Assembly (NCBI GenBank): GCA_030597645.1
Contig: JAUVRN010000064.1
Location: forward strand, 1-8,555
From: Candidatus Zixiibacteriota bacterium
GTDB lineage: Bacteria; Zixibacteria; MSB-5A5; JAUVRN01
DNA: 8,555 bases
Direction of reading: 5' to 3'
In this document: positions 1-6,701 of the stretch, in pieces
Position numbering within the stretch: position 1 is the first letter of the stretch
Layout of the letters: each line of letters begins with the position of its first letter
Notes under the pieces: model-generated
Told to the model about the DNA's origin: nothing
The model's database searches: none
What the model saw: only the letters and a program-made list of their open reading frames with translations
Program-made: the position numbers and the translations under genes

Positions 1-222
1 AGACGTCACGCCATCGAGGTTGATCTGATCGAGCGCCATGGCCCACCACCAGAAGTGTGTGTGTGCGTCGCAGAACCCGGGGATGACGGTGCGTCCCTGC
101 AGATCGATGACCACGGGATCCCTGCGGCCGGTCTCCGCGAAACGATCCCCATCCACGTCGAGGGCCTGCAGGGTGTCGCCGCGGCCACACATGGTGATCA
201 GGTTGCCGTTGGTCAGTTTCAC
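1..222 (-). CDS. Amidohydrolase family protein (YtcJ-like), N-terminal part, cut by window edge
   Basis: These are the first 74 codons of a gene that runs off the left edge. Translation from the GTG at 222-220 gives a beta-rich start (residues 1-45). This is followed by VIPGFCDAHTHFWWW, the metal-binding signature of the amidohydrolase superfamily, with the HxH pair at H54 and H56. The PGF-DAHTHF form is typical of the YtcJ / amidohydrolase-3 group of cytoplasmic metal-dependent hydrolases; the substrate cannot be told from this part. The GTG overlaps the selB stop as GTGA, a usual sign of translational coupling, so the gene is probably the last or next member of the same transcript. The rest of the active site (the later His, Lys and Asp ligands) lies outside the window. 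The family call is firm; the GTG start is inferred from the overlap, because no ATG start precedes the motif except M11. Confidence 0.85.
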   Translation of the reverse strand, partial: MKLTNGNLITMCGRGDTLQALDVDGDRFAETGRRDPVVIDLQGRTVIPGFCDAHTHFWWWAMALDQINLDGVTS

Positions 223-2114
223 GGTGTGGTCTGCTCGATCAGTTCGGCGGCGCGGGGTCCGGCGACGCGCTTGTCTGCCACCCTCTTCGTATACCCCATC
301 CGATCGCAGCGATCGAGAATCGGCATAGCATACTTGCGGGAGGTGCCGATCAACTCACGAAACGTCGACACCGTCAGCTCGCCATCTCTCTGGATCGCCT
401 CCACCGCCTTGCGAACGGCCATGTCAAAGTCGGACCGCCGAAACAGCATGCCCTCTTTGAGTTCGATCAACTCCTCGGACCTGAGCAGAAACTCAAGCGT
501 CGGCCGGGCATCAGCCGACTGCTTGACCAGGTCCCCGCGTGACGGTCCGGCAAAGGGCTGATCCGCAAACGTGTGCCGCCAAGCGTCGGCCAGTTTTTGC
601 TGAACGGCGGTCAGGCCCGCACGATGTGACTGGTGGCAGAAGTGCGGCCCTTCCGTGCGCACTCCAGACTTTTCGAGCGTGACCAGAAAACCGTGCTGTA
701 GCTCCTGCGGGATCCGGGCCGAAGAGAGAATCTCCGCCGACGGGGGACCGGTTTCCGTTGGATGCTCCTTGTGATACGCGATGACGGTCGATTCGATCTG
801 CTTGGCGATGTCTTCCCAGTGGCCGGCCTGTATCAGGTAGGCGCCCTCCCTGCGCCAGTCACCCAGTTTTTGGCCGTCGGACAGCGCCTGATCAAAGCTC
901 TTGCGGTCGGCCGGATAGAACCGGAACAGATCTTCGATGTGCGCGATGTGAGCGCTCTCCAGCACACCCTGCAGCCAGCCGGCCACGTCTCCCTCGGCCA
1001 TGTTCGTCAGCGCGTTCCAGGCATGCGTGTGCCGGCGAGCGTAGCGATGCGGTGACGGTTCGAGAAACCGTCCGCCGCCCACGGTGACCTGGGGCGTGGG
1101 CAGGCGTACGATGAACCGGTCGCCAAACCGTGCCGTCAGCGGTTCCAGAAGCTCCAGCTGCGCCACGCCCCGTGCTCCAGGCGCCATGGCCCTGGCATCG
1201 GGCATCACGAGACGCGCATGGCATTCTGTCGTACCGAAGATGATCAACAGGTCCGTGCGGGACTTGAGGCCGAAGGGTGCGTTGGGGAGCAGCTCCAGCT
1301 CGACTCCGACATAGCGGGGAAGCGGCTCCGGCCGGTCGGCATACAGCCAGTTGCCCCGGGACAGCGCCTGCTTATCCACGCCGGCGAGATTGGCCGCCAC
1401 ACGACTGCCGGGCGTGGCCACCTCCAGCTCGTGTTTGTGAGTCTGCAGTGTGCGAATGCGCAGTTCGTCGCCACCCGGGAACAGGTACACGCGCTGATCG
1501 CGACGGAACTCACCGTCGCGGAGCGTCCCGGTGATCACCGTGCCCTGACCGGTCATGCTGAACACGCGATCCACGGCCAACCGTGCCCGGCCGAGGTTGC
1601 GGCGCTGCGCGGTCTGGTGCTGGGCACCGGCGATGGCCGCGCGCAGTTCGTCCATGCCCTGACCGTGAATGGCAGCGGTACGCACGATGGTGGCGCCGTC
1701 GAGAAACGTACCTCTCGTCTTGTCGCGAATGTCGTCTTCGACCAGGGCCGCCCAGCTTTCCTCGACCAGGTCGATCTTGGACAGCACAATCACGCCGTGG
1801 TGAACATCGAGCAGGCGAAGGATGTCGAGGTGCTCCTGCGTCTGCGGCATCCAGCCGTCGTCGGCAGCCACGACCAGCAGTACGATGTCGATCCCGCCGA
1901 CGCCGGCCACCATAGTACGCACGAAGCGCTCGTGCCCTGGCACGTCCACCACTCCCAGGGGGCCCTCTTCCGTCTCGAACCAGGCAAAGCCCAGGTCGAT
2001 AGTGAGACCACGTTGCTTTTCTTCGGGGAGACGATCCGGGTCGATGCCGGAGAGCGCCTTGACGATAGCGCTCTTGCCGTGGTCCACGTGACCGGCGGTA
2101 CCGAGTACGTGCAT
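219..2114 (-). CDS. selB: Selenocysteine-specific translation elongation factor SelB
   Basis: SelB is the GTPase that carries Sec-tRNA(Sec) to the ribosome and binds the SECIS hairpin of selenoprotein mRNAs, allowing UGA to be read as selenocysteine. The 631-residue product is close to the usual length (E. coli about 614). The GTPase domain is clear: G1 GHVDHGKS at residues 8-15, the switch-I stretch RGLTIDLGF at 35-43, G3 DVPGH at 57-61, and G4 SKID at 112-115 (SKID replaces the common NKxD). Beta-barrel domains follow (about 175-350). The C-terminal part (about 370-631) matches the SelB winged-helix region and ends in a typical segment containing FRELIGTSRKYAMPILD. The ATG lies 5 bases after the selA stop, so the two are almost certainly co-transcribed. 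The stop is TGA. No tRNA-Sec or selenoprotein gene was seen nearby. Confidence 0.97.
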   Translation of the reverse strand: MHVLGTAGHVDHGKSAIVKALSGIDPDRLPEEKQRGLTIDLGFAWFETEEGPLGVVDVPGHERFVRTMVAGVGGIDIVLLVVAADDGWMPQTQEHLDILRLLDVHHGVIVLSKIDLVEESWAALVEDDIRDKTRGTFLDGATIVRTAAIHGQGMDELRAAIAGAQHQTAQRRNLGRARLAVDRVFSMTGQGTVITGTLRDGEFRRDQRVYLFPGGDELRIRTLQTHKHELEVATPGSRVAANLAGVDKQALSRGNWLYADRPEPLPRYVGVELELLPNAPFGLKSRTDLLIIFGTTECHARLVMPDARAMAPGARGVAQLELLEPLTARFGDRFIVRLPTPQVTVGGGRFLEPSPHRYARRHTHAWNALTNMAEGDVAGWLQGVLESAHIAHIEDLFRFYPADRKSFDQALSDGQKLGDWRREGAYLIQAGHWEDIAKQIESTVIAYHKEHPTETGPPSAEILSSARIPQELQHGFLVTLEKSGVRTEGPHFCHQSHRAGLTAVQQKLADAWRHTFADQPFAGPSRGDLVKQSADARPTLEFLLRSEELIELKEGMLFRRSDFDMAVRKAVEAIQRDGELTVSTFRELIGTSRKYAMPILDRCDRMGYTKRVADKRVAGPRAAELIEQTTP

Positions 2115-2119
2115 CCAGG

Positions 2120-3475
2120 CTATCCGATGATCGAAGTCAGCGCCTGCTTGAGCGCTGCATCCTGATCTGCGAATACCGACTTGAGATCGAACCAGAGTGC
2201 ATCGTCGACCACGCGGGCGATGACCGGGGGATCCAGGCGTCGCAGGTGCGCGGATGCATCGCCGGCGTCAGCGACATTGACCACGACCGCGACCGACGGC
2301 ATGCCGGCATCGGGCAACGTACCGCCGCCGGTGACCGCTTCGCTGGATTCGATGCGTACCCGATCGTCCGGGAGACCCGCGGTGATAGACTCCGCGCGTT
2401 TGATCAGCACATCCGGCGTTGTGGCGAGCAGGCGATACAGTGGAAGCTTCGACTCGGCTGTGCCGGACAGGTGCGCTCGCAGAGTCATCTCGAGCGCCGT
2501 CAGGGAGATCTTGTCCGGCCGCAGGGCGCGATACAGCGGGTGACGCGCCAGTTCCATCACCGCGTCGCCCCTGCCGGCGATCAGTCCTGCCTGCGGCCCG
2601 CCCAGCAGTTTGTCTCCCGACACGCTGACCAGGTCGACGCCGTCGCGTACCGCGTCGGAGAGCATCCGTTCCCGCGGCAGGCCGTACTTCGACAGATCGA
2701 GCACTGCGCCGGAGCCGAGATCCTCGATCAGGAGGAGTTTGTGTTGCCGGCACAGATCAACGAGCTGCTTCGAGGCCACATCTTCGACAAAGCCCGACAT
2801 CTGGAAGTTGGATTGGTGGACCTTGAGAATAGCCGCGGTGTCGCTCCCGATGGCTGCCGTATAATCACGCAGCACCGTCTTGTTGGTCGTGCCCACTTCG
2901 ACGAGGTGCACACCGGATTGGGCCATGATGTCGGGCACGCGAAATCCGCCGCCGATCTGCACCAGCTCCCCGCGCGACACGATCACCTCGCGACCGCGTG
3001 CCTGGGCCAGCATGAGCAGCAACGCCCCGGCGCAGTTGTTGACCACCAGGCCGGCCTCGGCGTCCGCGATCTCCGCGACGAGCCTGTGCACCAGCGTGCC
3101 GCGATGACCGCGCGCTCCCTTGTCGAGGTCGTATTCGAGCGATCCGTACCCGCTCAGGCGCTGAAACAACGCATCCCAGAACTCACGGTCGAGCGGTGCC
3201 CGTCCGAGGTTGGTGTGAATCAGCACGCCTGTGGCGTTGATGACCGGGATGAGCGACCGCTGACGCCACCGTTCCAGTAACGCGCGGAATGTCTGATCCA
3301 GTGCATCGGCGTCGGCTGATTCCGCCTTGCGCATTGCTTCCACGGCTTCTCGTGCGAGGGCCGTGACCAGCGGCCGCGACAGGGTCGTGACCCACTGCGC
3401 ATAGCGTTCGTCGGCCACGATCTGCTCGATCGAAGGCGGCCGGAAGGATGCGGTGGTTCGTGCTTTGTCGTTCAT
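2120..3475 (-). CDS. selA: L-seryl-tRNA(Sec) selenium transferase (selenocysteine synthase) SelA
   Basis: SelA is a PLP enzyme that converts Ser-tRNA(Sec) to Sec-tRNA(Sec) using selenophosphate. From the ATG at 3475 the protein has 451 residues, near the family length (E. coli 463). Visible family blocks are INATGVLIHTNLGRAPL (from about residue 79), the glycine-rich ELVQIGGGFRVPDIM, EVGTTNKT, IEDLGSGAVLDLSKYG, and SVSGDKLLGGPQAGLI with the predicted PLP lysine K289. The frame stays open back to a GTG at 3538, but that start would overlap the preceding gene by 17 bases and add an unconserved, Pro/Arg-rich stretch of 21 residues. The ATG giving MNDKARTTASF is therefore preferred. Neither start has a strong Shine-Dalgarno sequence. 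The gene ends in TAG at 2122-2120, just before selB. Reading through that TAG would run about 110 codons into selB in another frame, so TAG must act as a true stop here. Confidence 0.96.
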   Translation of the reverse strand: MNDKARTTASFRPPSIEQIVADERYAQWVTTLSRPLVTALAREAVEAMRKAESADADALDQTFRALLERWRQRSLIPVINATGVLIHTNLGRAPLDREFWDALFQRLSGYGSLEYDLDKGARGHRGTLVHRLVAEIADAEAGLVVNNCAGALLLMLAQARGREVIVSRGELVQIGGGFRVPDIMAQSGVHLVEVGTTNKTVLRDYTAAIGSDTAAILKVHQSNFQMSGFVEDVASKQLVDLCRQHKLLLIEDLGSGAVLDLSKYGLPRERMLSDAVRDGVDLVSVSGDKLLGGPQAGLIAGRGDAVMELARHPLYRALRPDKISLTALEMTLRAHLSGTAESKLPLYRLLATTPDVLIKRAESITAGLPDDRVRIESSEAVTGGGTLPDAGMPSVAVVVNVADAGDASAHLRRLDPPVIARVVDDALWFDLKSVFADQDAALKQALTSIIG

Positions 3476-3521
3476 AGATCGGCTCGGGCGGACAGCTCCA
3501 TCGGGAGTAAATCTAGGTGGC

Positions 3522-3923
3522 TCAGGCCCGCCGCGCACGCACGAAGACCTGCCCCGCCAGGTATGCGCTCACCACGAGAATGACCATCTCCAGCCAGTAC
3601 TCCGTAGAGGACATCAGGTCGCTGGTGGTGGGGCCCACTCGCGTCTGCAGCGTCGATGCCAGGCCGAGATCCAATAGACCTTTGAGAATAACTGCGTACA
3701 CGCCGAAACGCGCCGCGGCCAGGGGCGGGTTGGGAGATCGCTCCAGAAGGTAGAAGAATGTGCACGCGAATCCGACCAGTGCGGTGACGAGCCACATCAG
3801 CATCGTCTCGCCGAAACTGCCGAAGTTGTGCGCCGCCGCGGGTGCGACCAGGTAGCGGGTCATGGCGACCGCGAACCAGATGATGAGTGATGCGAATGCC
3901 GCGCGAACCGGGTAGCGAACCAT
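3522..3923 (-). CDS. Small multi-pass membrane protein of unknown function
   Basis: I do not recognise this 133-residue protein. The sequence shows four hydrophobic segments long enough to span the membrane, at about residues 8-29, 41-60, 69-90 and 109-128. They are separated by short polar loops, the longest (about 91-108) rich in Thr and Ser. The C-terminus is basic (VRARRA) and would be expected to face the cytoplasm. There is no signal peptide, lipobox or catalytic motif. It lies 41 bases after recR and 46 bases before the chosen selA start, on the same strand, so it is probably co-transcribed with both. That position says nothing clear about function; a link to recombination or selenium metabolism would be guesswork. 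The hydrophobic pattern, the compact fit between neighbours and the TGA stop support a real gene. Confidence 0.75.
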   Translation of the reverse strand: MVRYPVRAAFASLIIWFAVAMTRYLVAPAAAHNFGSFGETMLMWLVTALVGFACTFFYLLERSPNPPLAAARFGVYAVILKGLLDLGLASTLQTRVGPTTSDLMSSTEYWLEMVILVVSAYLAGQVFVRARRA

Positions 3924-3964
3924 CCTAGGTCCGATCGCAGCAGAAGACAGTCATCGAAGCGGAC

Positions 3965-4567
3965 TCAAATGTCGCAGCGGCCGGAGAGGGCGCGGGCGAG
4001 CGTACTCTGGTCGGCCATCTCGATGGCCGCCCCCATGGGCAGACCCTGGGCGATGCGCGTGGTCCGGATACCCGTGGGCTTGATGAGGCGAGCCATGTAC
4101 ACGGCCGTCGCTTCGCCTTCGACCGACGGATTGGTGGCGAGGATCACTTCGGTCACCTCGGAGGAGAGACGCTCCAGCAGTTCCTTGATCTTGAGGTCGT
4201 CGGGTCCCACACCTTCCAGCGGTGACAGCGCCCCGTGCAGGACGTGGTACAGCCCGCGGTATGAGCCGGTGCGCTCGATGGCCATCAAATCCGGCGTGTC
4301 TTCCACCACACAGATCACGCCTGTTTCCCTCTCGGGATTGCGACAGATCTCGCACGGATCCTCCTCCGTAAGATTGGCGCAGACAGAGCAGAGGCGCACC
4401 GAAGTGGCCACGGTCGACAGCGTTTCGGCCAGGCGCATGATCTCGGACTTGGGATACTTGATGATCGCCAGCGCCATGCGCTGCGCCGTGCGGCGCCCGA
4501 TGCCCGGCAGGCGTGACAGCTCGGTCACGAGGGCTTCGATGGCGGCGCTGGAATGGCGGATGGACAT
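3965..4567 (-). CDS. recR: Recombination mediator protein RecR
   Basis: RecR works with RecO (and RecF) to load RecA onto SSB-coated single-stranded DNA during gap repair. The 200-residue length matches the family exactly. In order are a helix-hairpin-helix DNA-binding motif LPGIGRRTAQRMAL (residues 20-33), a four-cysteine zinc finger (C60, C63, C72, C75), and a Toprim domain. The Toprim domain begins VICVVEDTPDLMAIE (from residue 84), with the family segments YHVLHGALSPLEGVGP and TNPSVEGEATAVY. The conserved end RIAQGLPMGAAIEMADQSTLARAL is also present. It sits 56 bases downstream of ybaB in the widespread dnaX-ybaB-recR order, so all three are likely made from one transcript. The ATG at 4567 gives the standard N-terminus although no strong ribosome-binding site precedes it. 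The stop is TGA. Confidence 0.97.
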   Translation of the reverse strand: MSIRHSSAAIEALVTELSRLPGIGRRTAQRMALAIIKYPKSEIMRLAETLSTVATSVRLCSVCANLTEEDPCEICRNPERETGVICVVEDTPDLMAIERTGSYRGLYHVLHGALSPLEGVGPDDLKIKELLERLSSEVTEVILATNPSVEGEATAVYMARLIKPTGIRTTRIAQGLPMGAAIEMADQSTLARALSGRCDI

Positions 4568-4623
4568 GGATTACGAAGTGCGCGGTTACGATGGTCGGGG
4601 AATCACCGCCAGGACGTTTCGAT

Positions 4624-4953
4624 CTAGAATGGAAACCCGCCGCCCATTCCCGGTATGGGCAGGCCGCCGGTTACTTCACTCATTTTTTCCTTCTGCACTT
4701 CAGACGCTTTCTCGCGCGCCTGGGAGATCGCCGCGACGACCAGTTCCTCGAGCATCTCCTTTTCTGCCGGATCGATCACGTCCGGCTCGATCTTGATGGC
4801 GAGCAATTCCTGTTTGCCGTTCATGGTGGCCTGCACCATGCCCCCGCCTGCCGTACCGGTGACCTGTATCTCTTCCAGCTGGGCCTGCGCCTCTACCATC
4901 TTGGCCTGCATCTCCTGAATCTGCTTCATCATGCCACCGAGACCCTTGTTCAT
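4624..4953 (-). CDS. ybaB: YbaB/EbfC family nucleoid-associated DNA-binding protein
   Basis: YbaB/EbfC proteins are small dimeric DNA-binding proteins that coat the nucleoid and are nearly always encoded between dnaX and recR. The 109-residue product has the family pattern. It starts with a Met/Gln-rich amphipathic helix (MNKGLGGMMKQIQEMQAKMVEAQAQLEE is residues 1-28), followed by a central beta stretch with GTAGGGMVQATMNGKQELLAIKI. A C-terminal helix region (DPAEKEMLEELVVAAISQAREKA) then precedes a flexible Gly/Pro-rich tail ending GMGGGFPF. The ATG is 9 bases past the second of two stop codons that close dnaX. An AAGGAG sequence at the dnaX 3' end may serve as its ribosome-binding site. The stop is TAG, with a TGA in the same frame seven codons later. 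Confidence 0.96.
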   Translation of the reverse strand: MNKGLGGMMKQIQEMQAKMVEAQAQLEEIQVTGTAGGGMVQATMNGKQELLAIKIEPDVIDPAEKEMLEELVVAAISQAREKASEVQKEKMSEVTGGLPIPGMGGGFPF

Positions 4954-4962
4954 AGCGTGTCA

Positions 4963-6606
4963 CTACTCCTTTCTGCGCGGTCGGCGCGCCACGATTTCAC
5001 CATCCGTGGCCTCGATGAGACGGGCCAGTTCGGGATTGTCTTCGAGCAACGCCTGCGTGCCGGTGCCCTTGCGTTCGCTCTCGCCAAAGCGAAACTCGAC
5101 CTTGGGCCGCGCTCCGTACACGGCATCGAATGCATCGGTCACGGCTTTGCGAATGCCCGTCGAACCGAAACGGTCGCGATTGAACTGGTTGCTGTCGGGG
5201 ATGAAAAACTGTGCCTGCCCGTCCTTGTGGCTATCGAGCTTGCCCTGCCGCAGTTGAGCTGCCGCCCAGGGCGCCTTCTTGCGCAGGATCACCAGGAACC
5301 GCTCCCACGGTTCCACCGGCAACTCCTCAGGCTCGTGATTGACCGGTGCCACACGCAGGTCGAGCCTCGGATCGACGGCCGGACCGCCTGTGGCGTGGGG
5401 TGCCGGGGAAGGCGCGGTATCCGTGCCTGGATTCCTCGAGGCTGAATTCCTCGAGGCTGAATGGTCATTCGCCGGCCGCGGTGCAGACCGTGTGCCTGCG
5501 CCGGCGAGCGCTTGTGACAGCGTCACGGTGTCGGCCAGCGAGAGAAGCCGCAGCACGTACACTTCCACCTCAGGTCGGGGATCGCCGAGCACCCGGAGTT
5601 TGAGCTTGAGATCCGAGAGCATGACCTGCGCGCGCAGCAGATCGCCGAGTGCAAAGGGCTTGGCCGCCTCGTCGAATCGACCGCCGGGCGATGCTTCACC
5701 GCCCACGCAGGCGGCCACCAGGTCACGCAGATGCTCACCGAAAGCAGACGCCCATTCCGCCGGATCGATGCCCGCTTCCCACAGCTCAGCCAGGAGTGCA
5801 AACGCCTCGGCCGTCTTACGCTCGGCCCAGAGTGCGGTGATCTTGAACATCGCGTCTTCGGAAATGATGCCCAGAGCTTCCTCTACGGTCTCACGCGTGA
5901 TCCGGCCTTCGGCATACGCCCCCGTCTGATCGAGCAGCGAATACGCGTCACGCAGCGACCCCTGGGCGCGCCGTGCCAGCAGCGCCACGGCTTCGTCGTC
6001 GATATCGAGCGCTTCCAACTTGACGATGTTGTGAATCGCCTCGATGATGGGCTCGGGAGCGATGCGGCGGAAATCAAACCGCTGACAGCGCGAGATGATC
6101 GTCGGCGCCACCTTGGCCGGTTCGGTGGTGGCAAAGATGAAGACTACGTGCGGCGGCGGCTCTTCCAGCGTCTTGAGCAGCGCGTTGAAGGCCTCGTTGG
6201 TGAGCATGTGGACTTCGTCCACGATATAGACCTTGTAGCCGCCTCCCGCCGCGGCATAGGCTACACGCTCCCGGAGGCTGCGGATATCATCCACCCCGCG
6301 ATTGCTGGCGCCATCGATCTCGATGACGTCGAGACTTCTACCCTCGGTGAACTGGACGCAGGGTTTGCAGATGCCGCAGGGTTCGCCCTCCTTGAGGTCG
6401 GCACAGTTGAGTGCGCGAGCCAGCACCCGGGCCGTGGTGGTCTTGCCGGTACCGCGGGGGCCGCAGAAGAGGAATGCGTGGTGCAGCCGGCCCGTGGCCA
6501 GGGCGTTCTTGAGGGTCACCGTAACCCCGGGCTGGGCCAGGATATCGCCAAACGTCCGGGGTCTGTATTTGCGTGCTGTAGCTACAAAAGCGTTCGATTC
6601 AGGCAT
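4963..6606 (-). CDS. dnaX: DNA polymerase III subunit gamma/tau (DnaX)
   Basis: DnaX is the AAA+ ATPase of the clamp loader, which places the sliding clamp on DNA and links the polymerase cores. From the ATG at 6606 the protein has 547 residues, beginning MPESNAFVATARKYRPRTF as is usual for the family. Seen in order are Walker A GPRGTGKTT (49-57), a zinc module with C68, C77, C80 and C83, Walker B VYIVDEVH (126-133), the sensor-1 region FATTEP (158-163), and the SRC motif with arginine finger R173. Domain III follows, then a low-complexity Ser/Asn/Pro linker (about 370-410) and a C-terminal domain. The frame stays open to 6936, but that extension of 110 residues is Arg/Pro-rich, unconserved, and lies antisense to the DUF1684 gene, so it is rejected. 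No A-AAA-AAG slippery site was found, so a programmed gamma form is not supported. The gene ends in TAG immediately followed by TGA. Confidence 0.96.
   Translation of the reverse strand: MPESNAFVATARKYRPRTFGDILAQPGVTVTLKNALATGRLHHAFLFCGPRGTGKTTTARVLARALNCADLKEGEPCGICKPCVQFTEGRSLDVIEIDGASNRGVDDIRSLRERVAYAAAGGGYKVYIVDEVHMLTNEAFNALLKTLEEPPPHVVFIFATTEPAKVAPTIISRCQRFDFRRIAPEPIIEAIHNIVKLEALDIDDEAVALLARRAQGSLRDAYSLLDQTGAYAEGRITRETVEEALGIISEDAMFKITALWAERKTAEAFALLAELWEAGIDPAEWASAFGEHLRDLVAACVGGEASPGGRFDEAAKPFALGDLLRAQVMLSDLKLKLRVLGDPRPEVEVYVLRLLSLADTVTLSQALAGAGTRSAPRPANDHSASRNSASRNPGTDTAPSPAPHATGGPAVDPRLDLRVAPVNHEPEELPVEPWERFLVILRKKAPWAAAQLRQGKLDSHKDGQAQFFIPDSNQFNRDRFGSTGIRKAVTDAFDAVYGARPKVEFRFGESERKGTGTQALLEDNPELARLIEATDGEIVARRPRRKE
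4966..4971 (-). promoter_or_regulatory. Possible ribosome-binding site for ybaB inside the dnaX 3' end
   Basis: The minus strand reads AAGGAG here, formed by the last codons of dnaX (Lys-Glu) just before its TAG-TGA stops. It lies 12 bases upstream of the ybaB ATG. This spacing is longer than the usual 5-9, so it is plausible but not certain. Its position would couple ybaB initiation to ribosomes finishing dnaX. Confidence 0.4.
5431..5460 (-). repeat. Perfect 15-bp tandem duplication within dnaX
   Basis: Two identical copies of ATTCCTCGAGGCTGA (plus strand) sit at 5431-5445 and 5446-5460. On the coding strand they encode SASRN twice (DnaX residues 383-392), in the linker between the clamp-loader core and the C-terminal domain. 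The repeat length is a multiple of three, so the frame is kept. It looks like recent slippage in a part of the protein under little constraint. Confidence 0.9.
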
Positions 6607-6615
6607 GACCCCTGC

Positions 6616-6643
6616 AAAATAGGCCCGGTGGACGCTCCGGCAA
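6616..6643 (-). promoter_or_regulatory. dnaX: Weak candidate promoter for the dnaX-ybaB-recR string
   Basis: On the minus strand a TTGCCG hexamer (6643-6638) and a TATTTT hexamer (6621-6616) are 16 bases apart, each matching four of six sigma-70 consensus positions. Transcription would begin only a few bases before the dnaX ATG at 6606, giving a nearly leaderless mRNA. This would fit the absence of a well-placed ribosome-binding site. The match is weak and the sigma preference of this organism is unknown. Confidence 0.2.
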
Positions 6644-6701
6644 GGAGGATTGCGGACGCGAGGATCGGCTTGACGGACGGGGGCCCCGGCCACGATCCTG
6701 C

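Noticed and set aside
1218..2165. Plus-strand open frame of 315 codons opposite selB
   Set aside because: It is antisense to the GTPase domain of selB; its composition is that of a reversed coding strand, with no recognisable motif.
2246..3280. Long plus-strand open frame opposite selA (344 codons)
   Set aside because: It mirrors the selA coding frame. Its translation shows no family features, and selA is certain on the other strand; long antisense frames are common in GC-rich DNA.
4513..5445. Plus-strand open frame of 310 codons spanning recR/ybaB/dnaX
   Set aside because: It crosses three well-supported minus-strand genes and shows no conserved segments.
4963..6606. Programmed frameshift in dnaX making a short gamma product
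   Set aside because: No A-AAA-AAG type slippery heptamer was found in the coding strand.
6670..6698. Promoter for the DUF1684 gene with TTGACG at 6670-6675
   Set aside because: The -35-like element is good, but the base run 17 positions downstream (CGATCC) does not resemble a -10 element and lies almost on the start codon.
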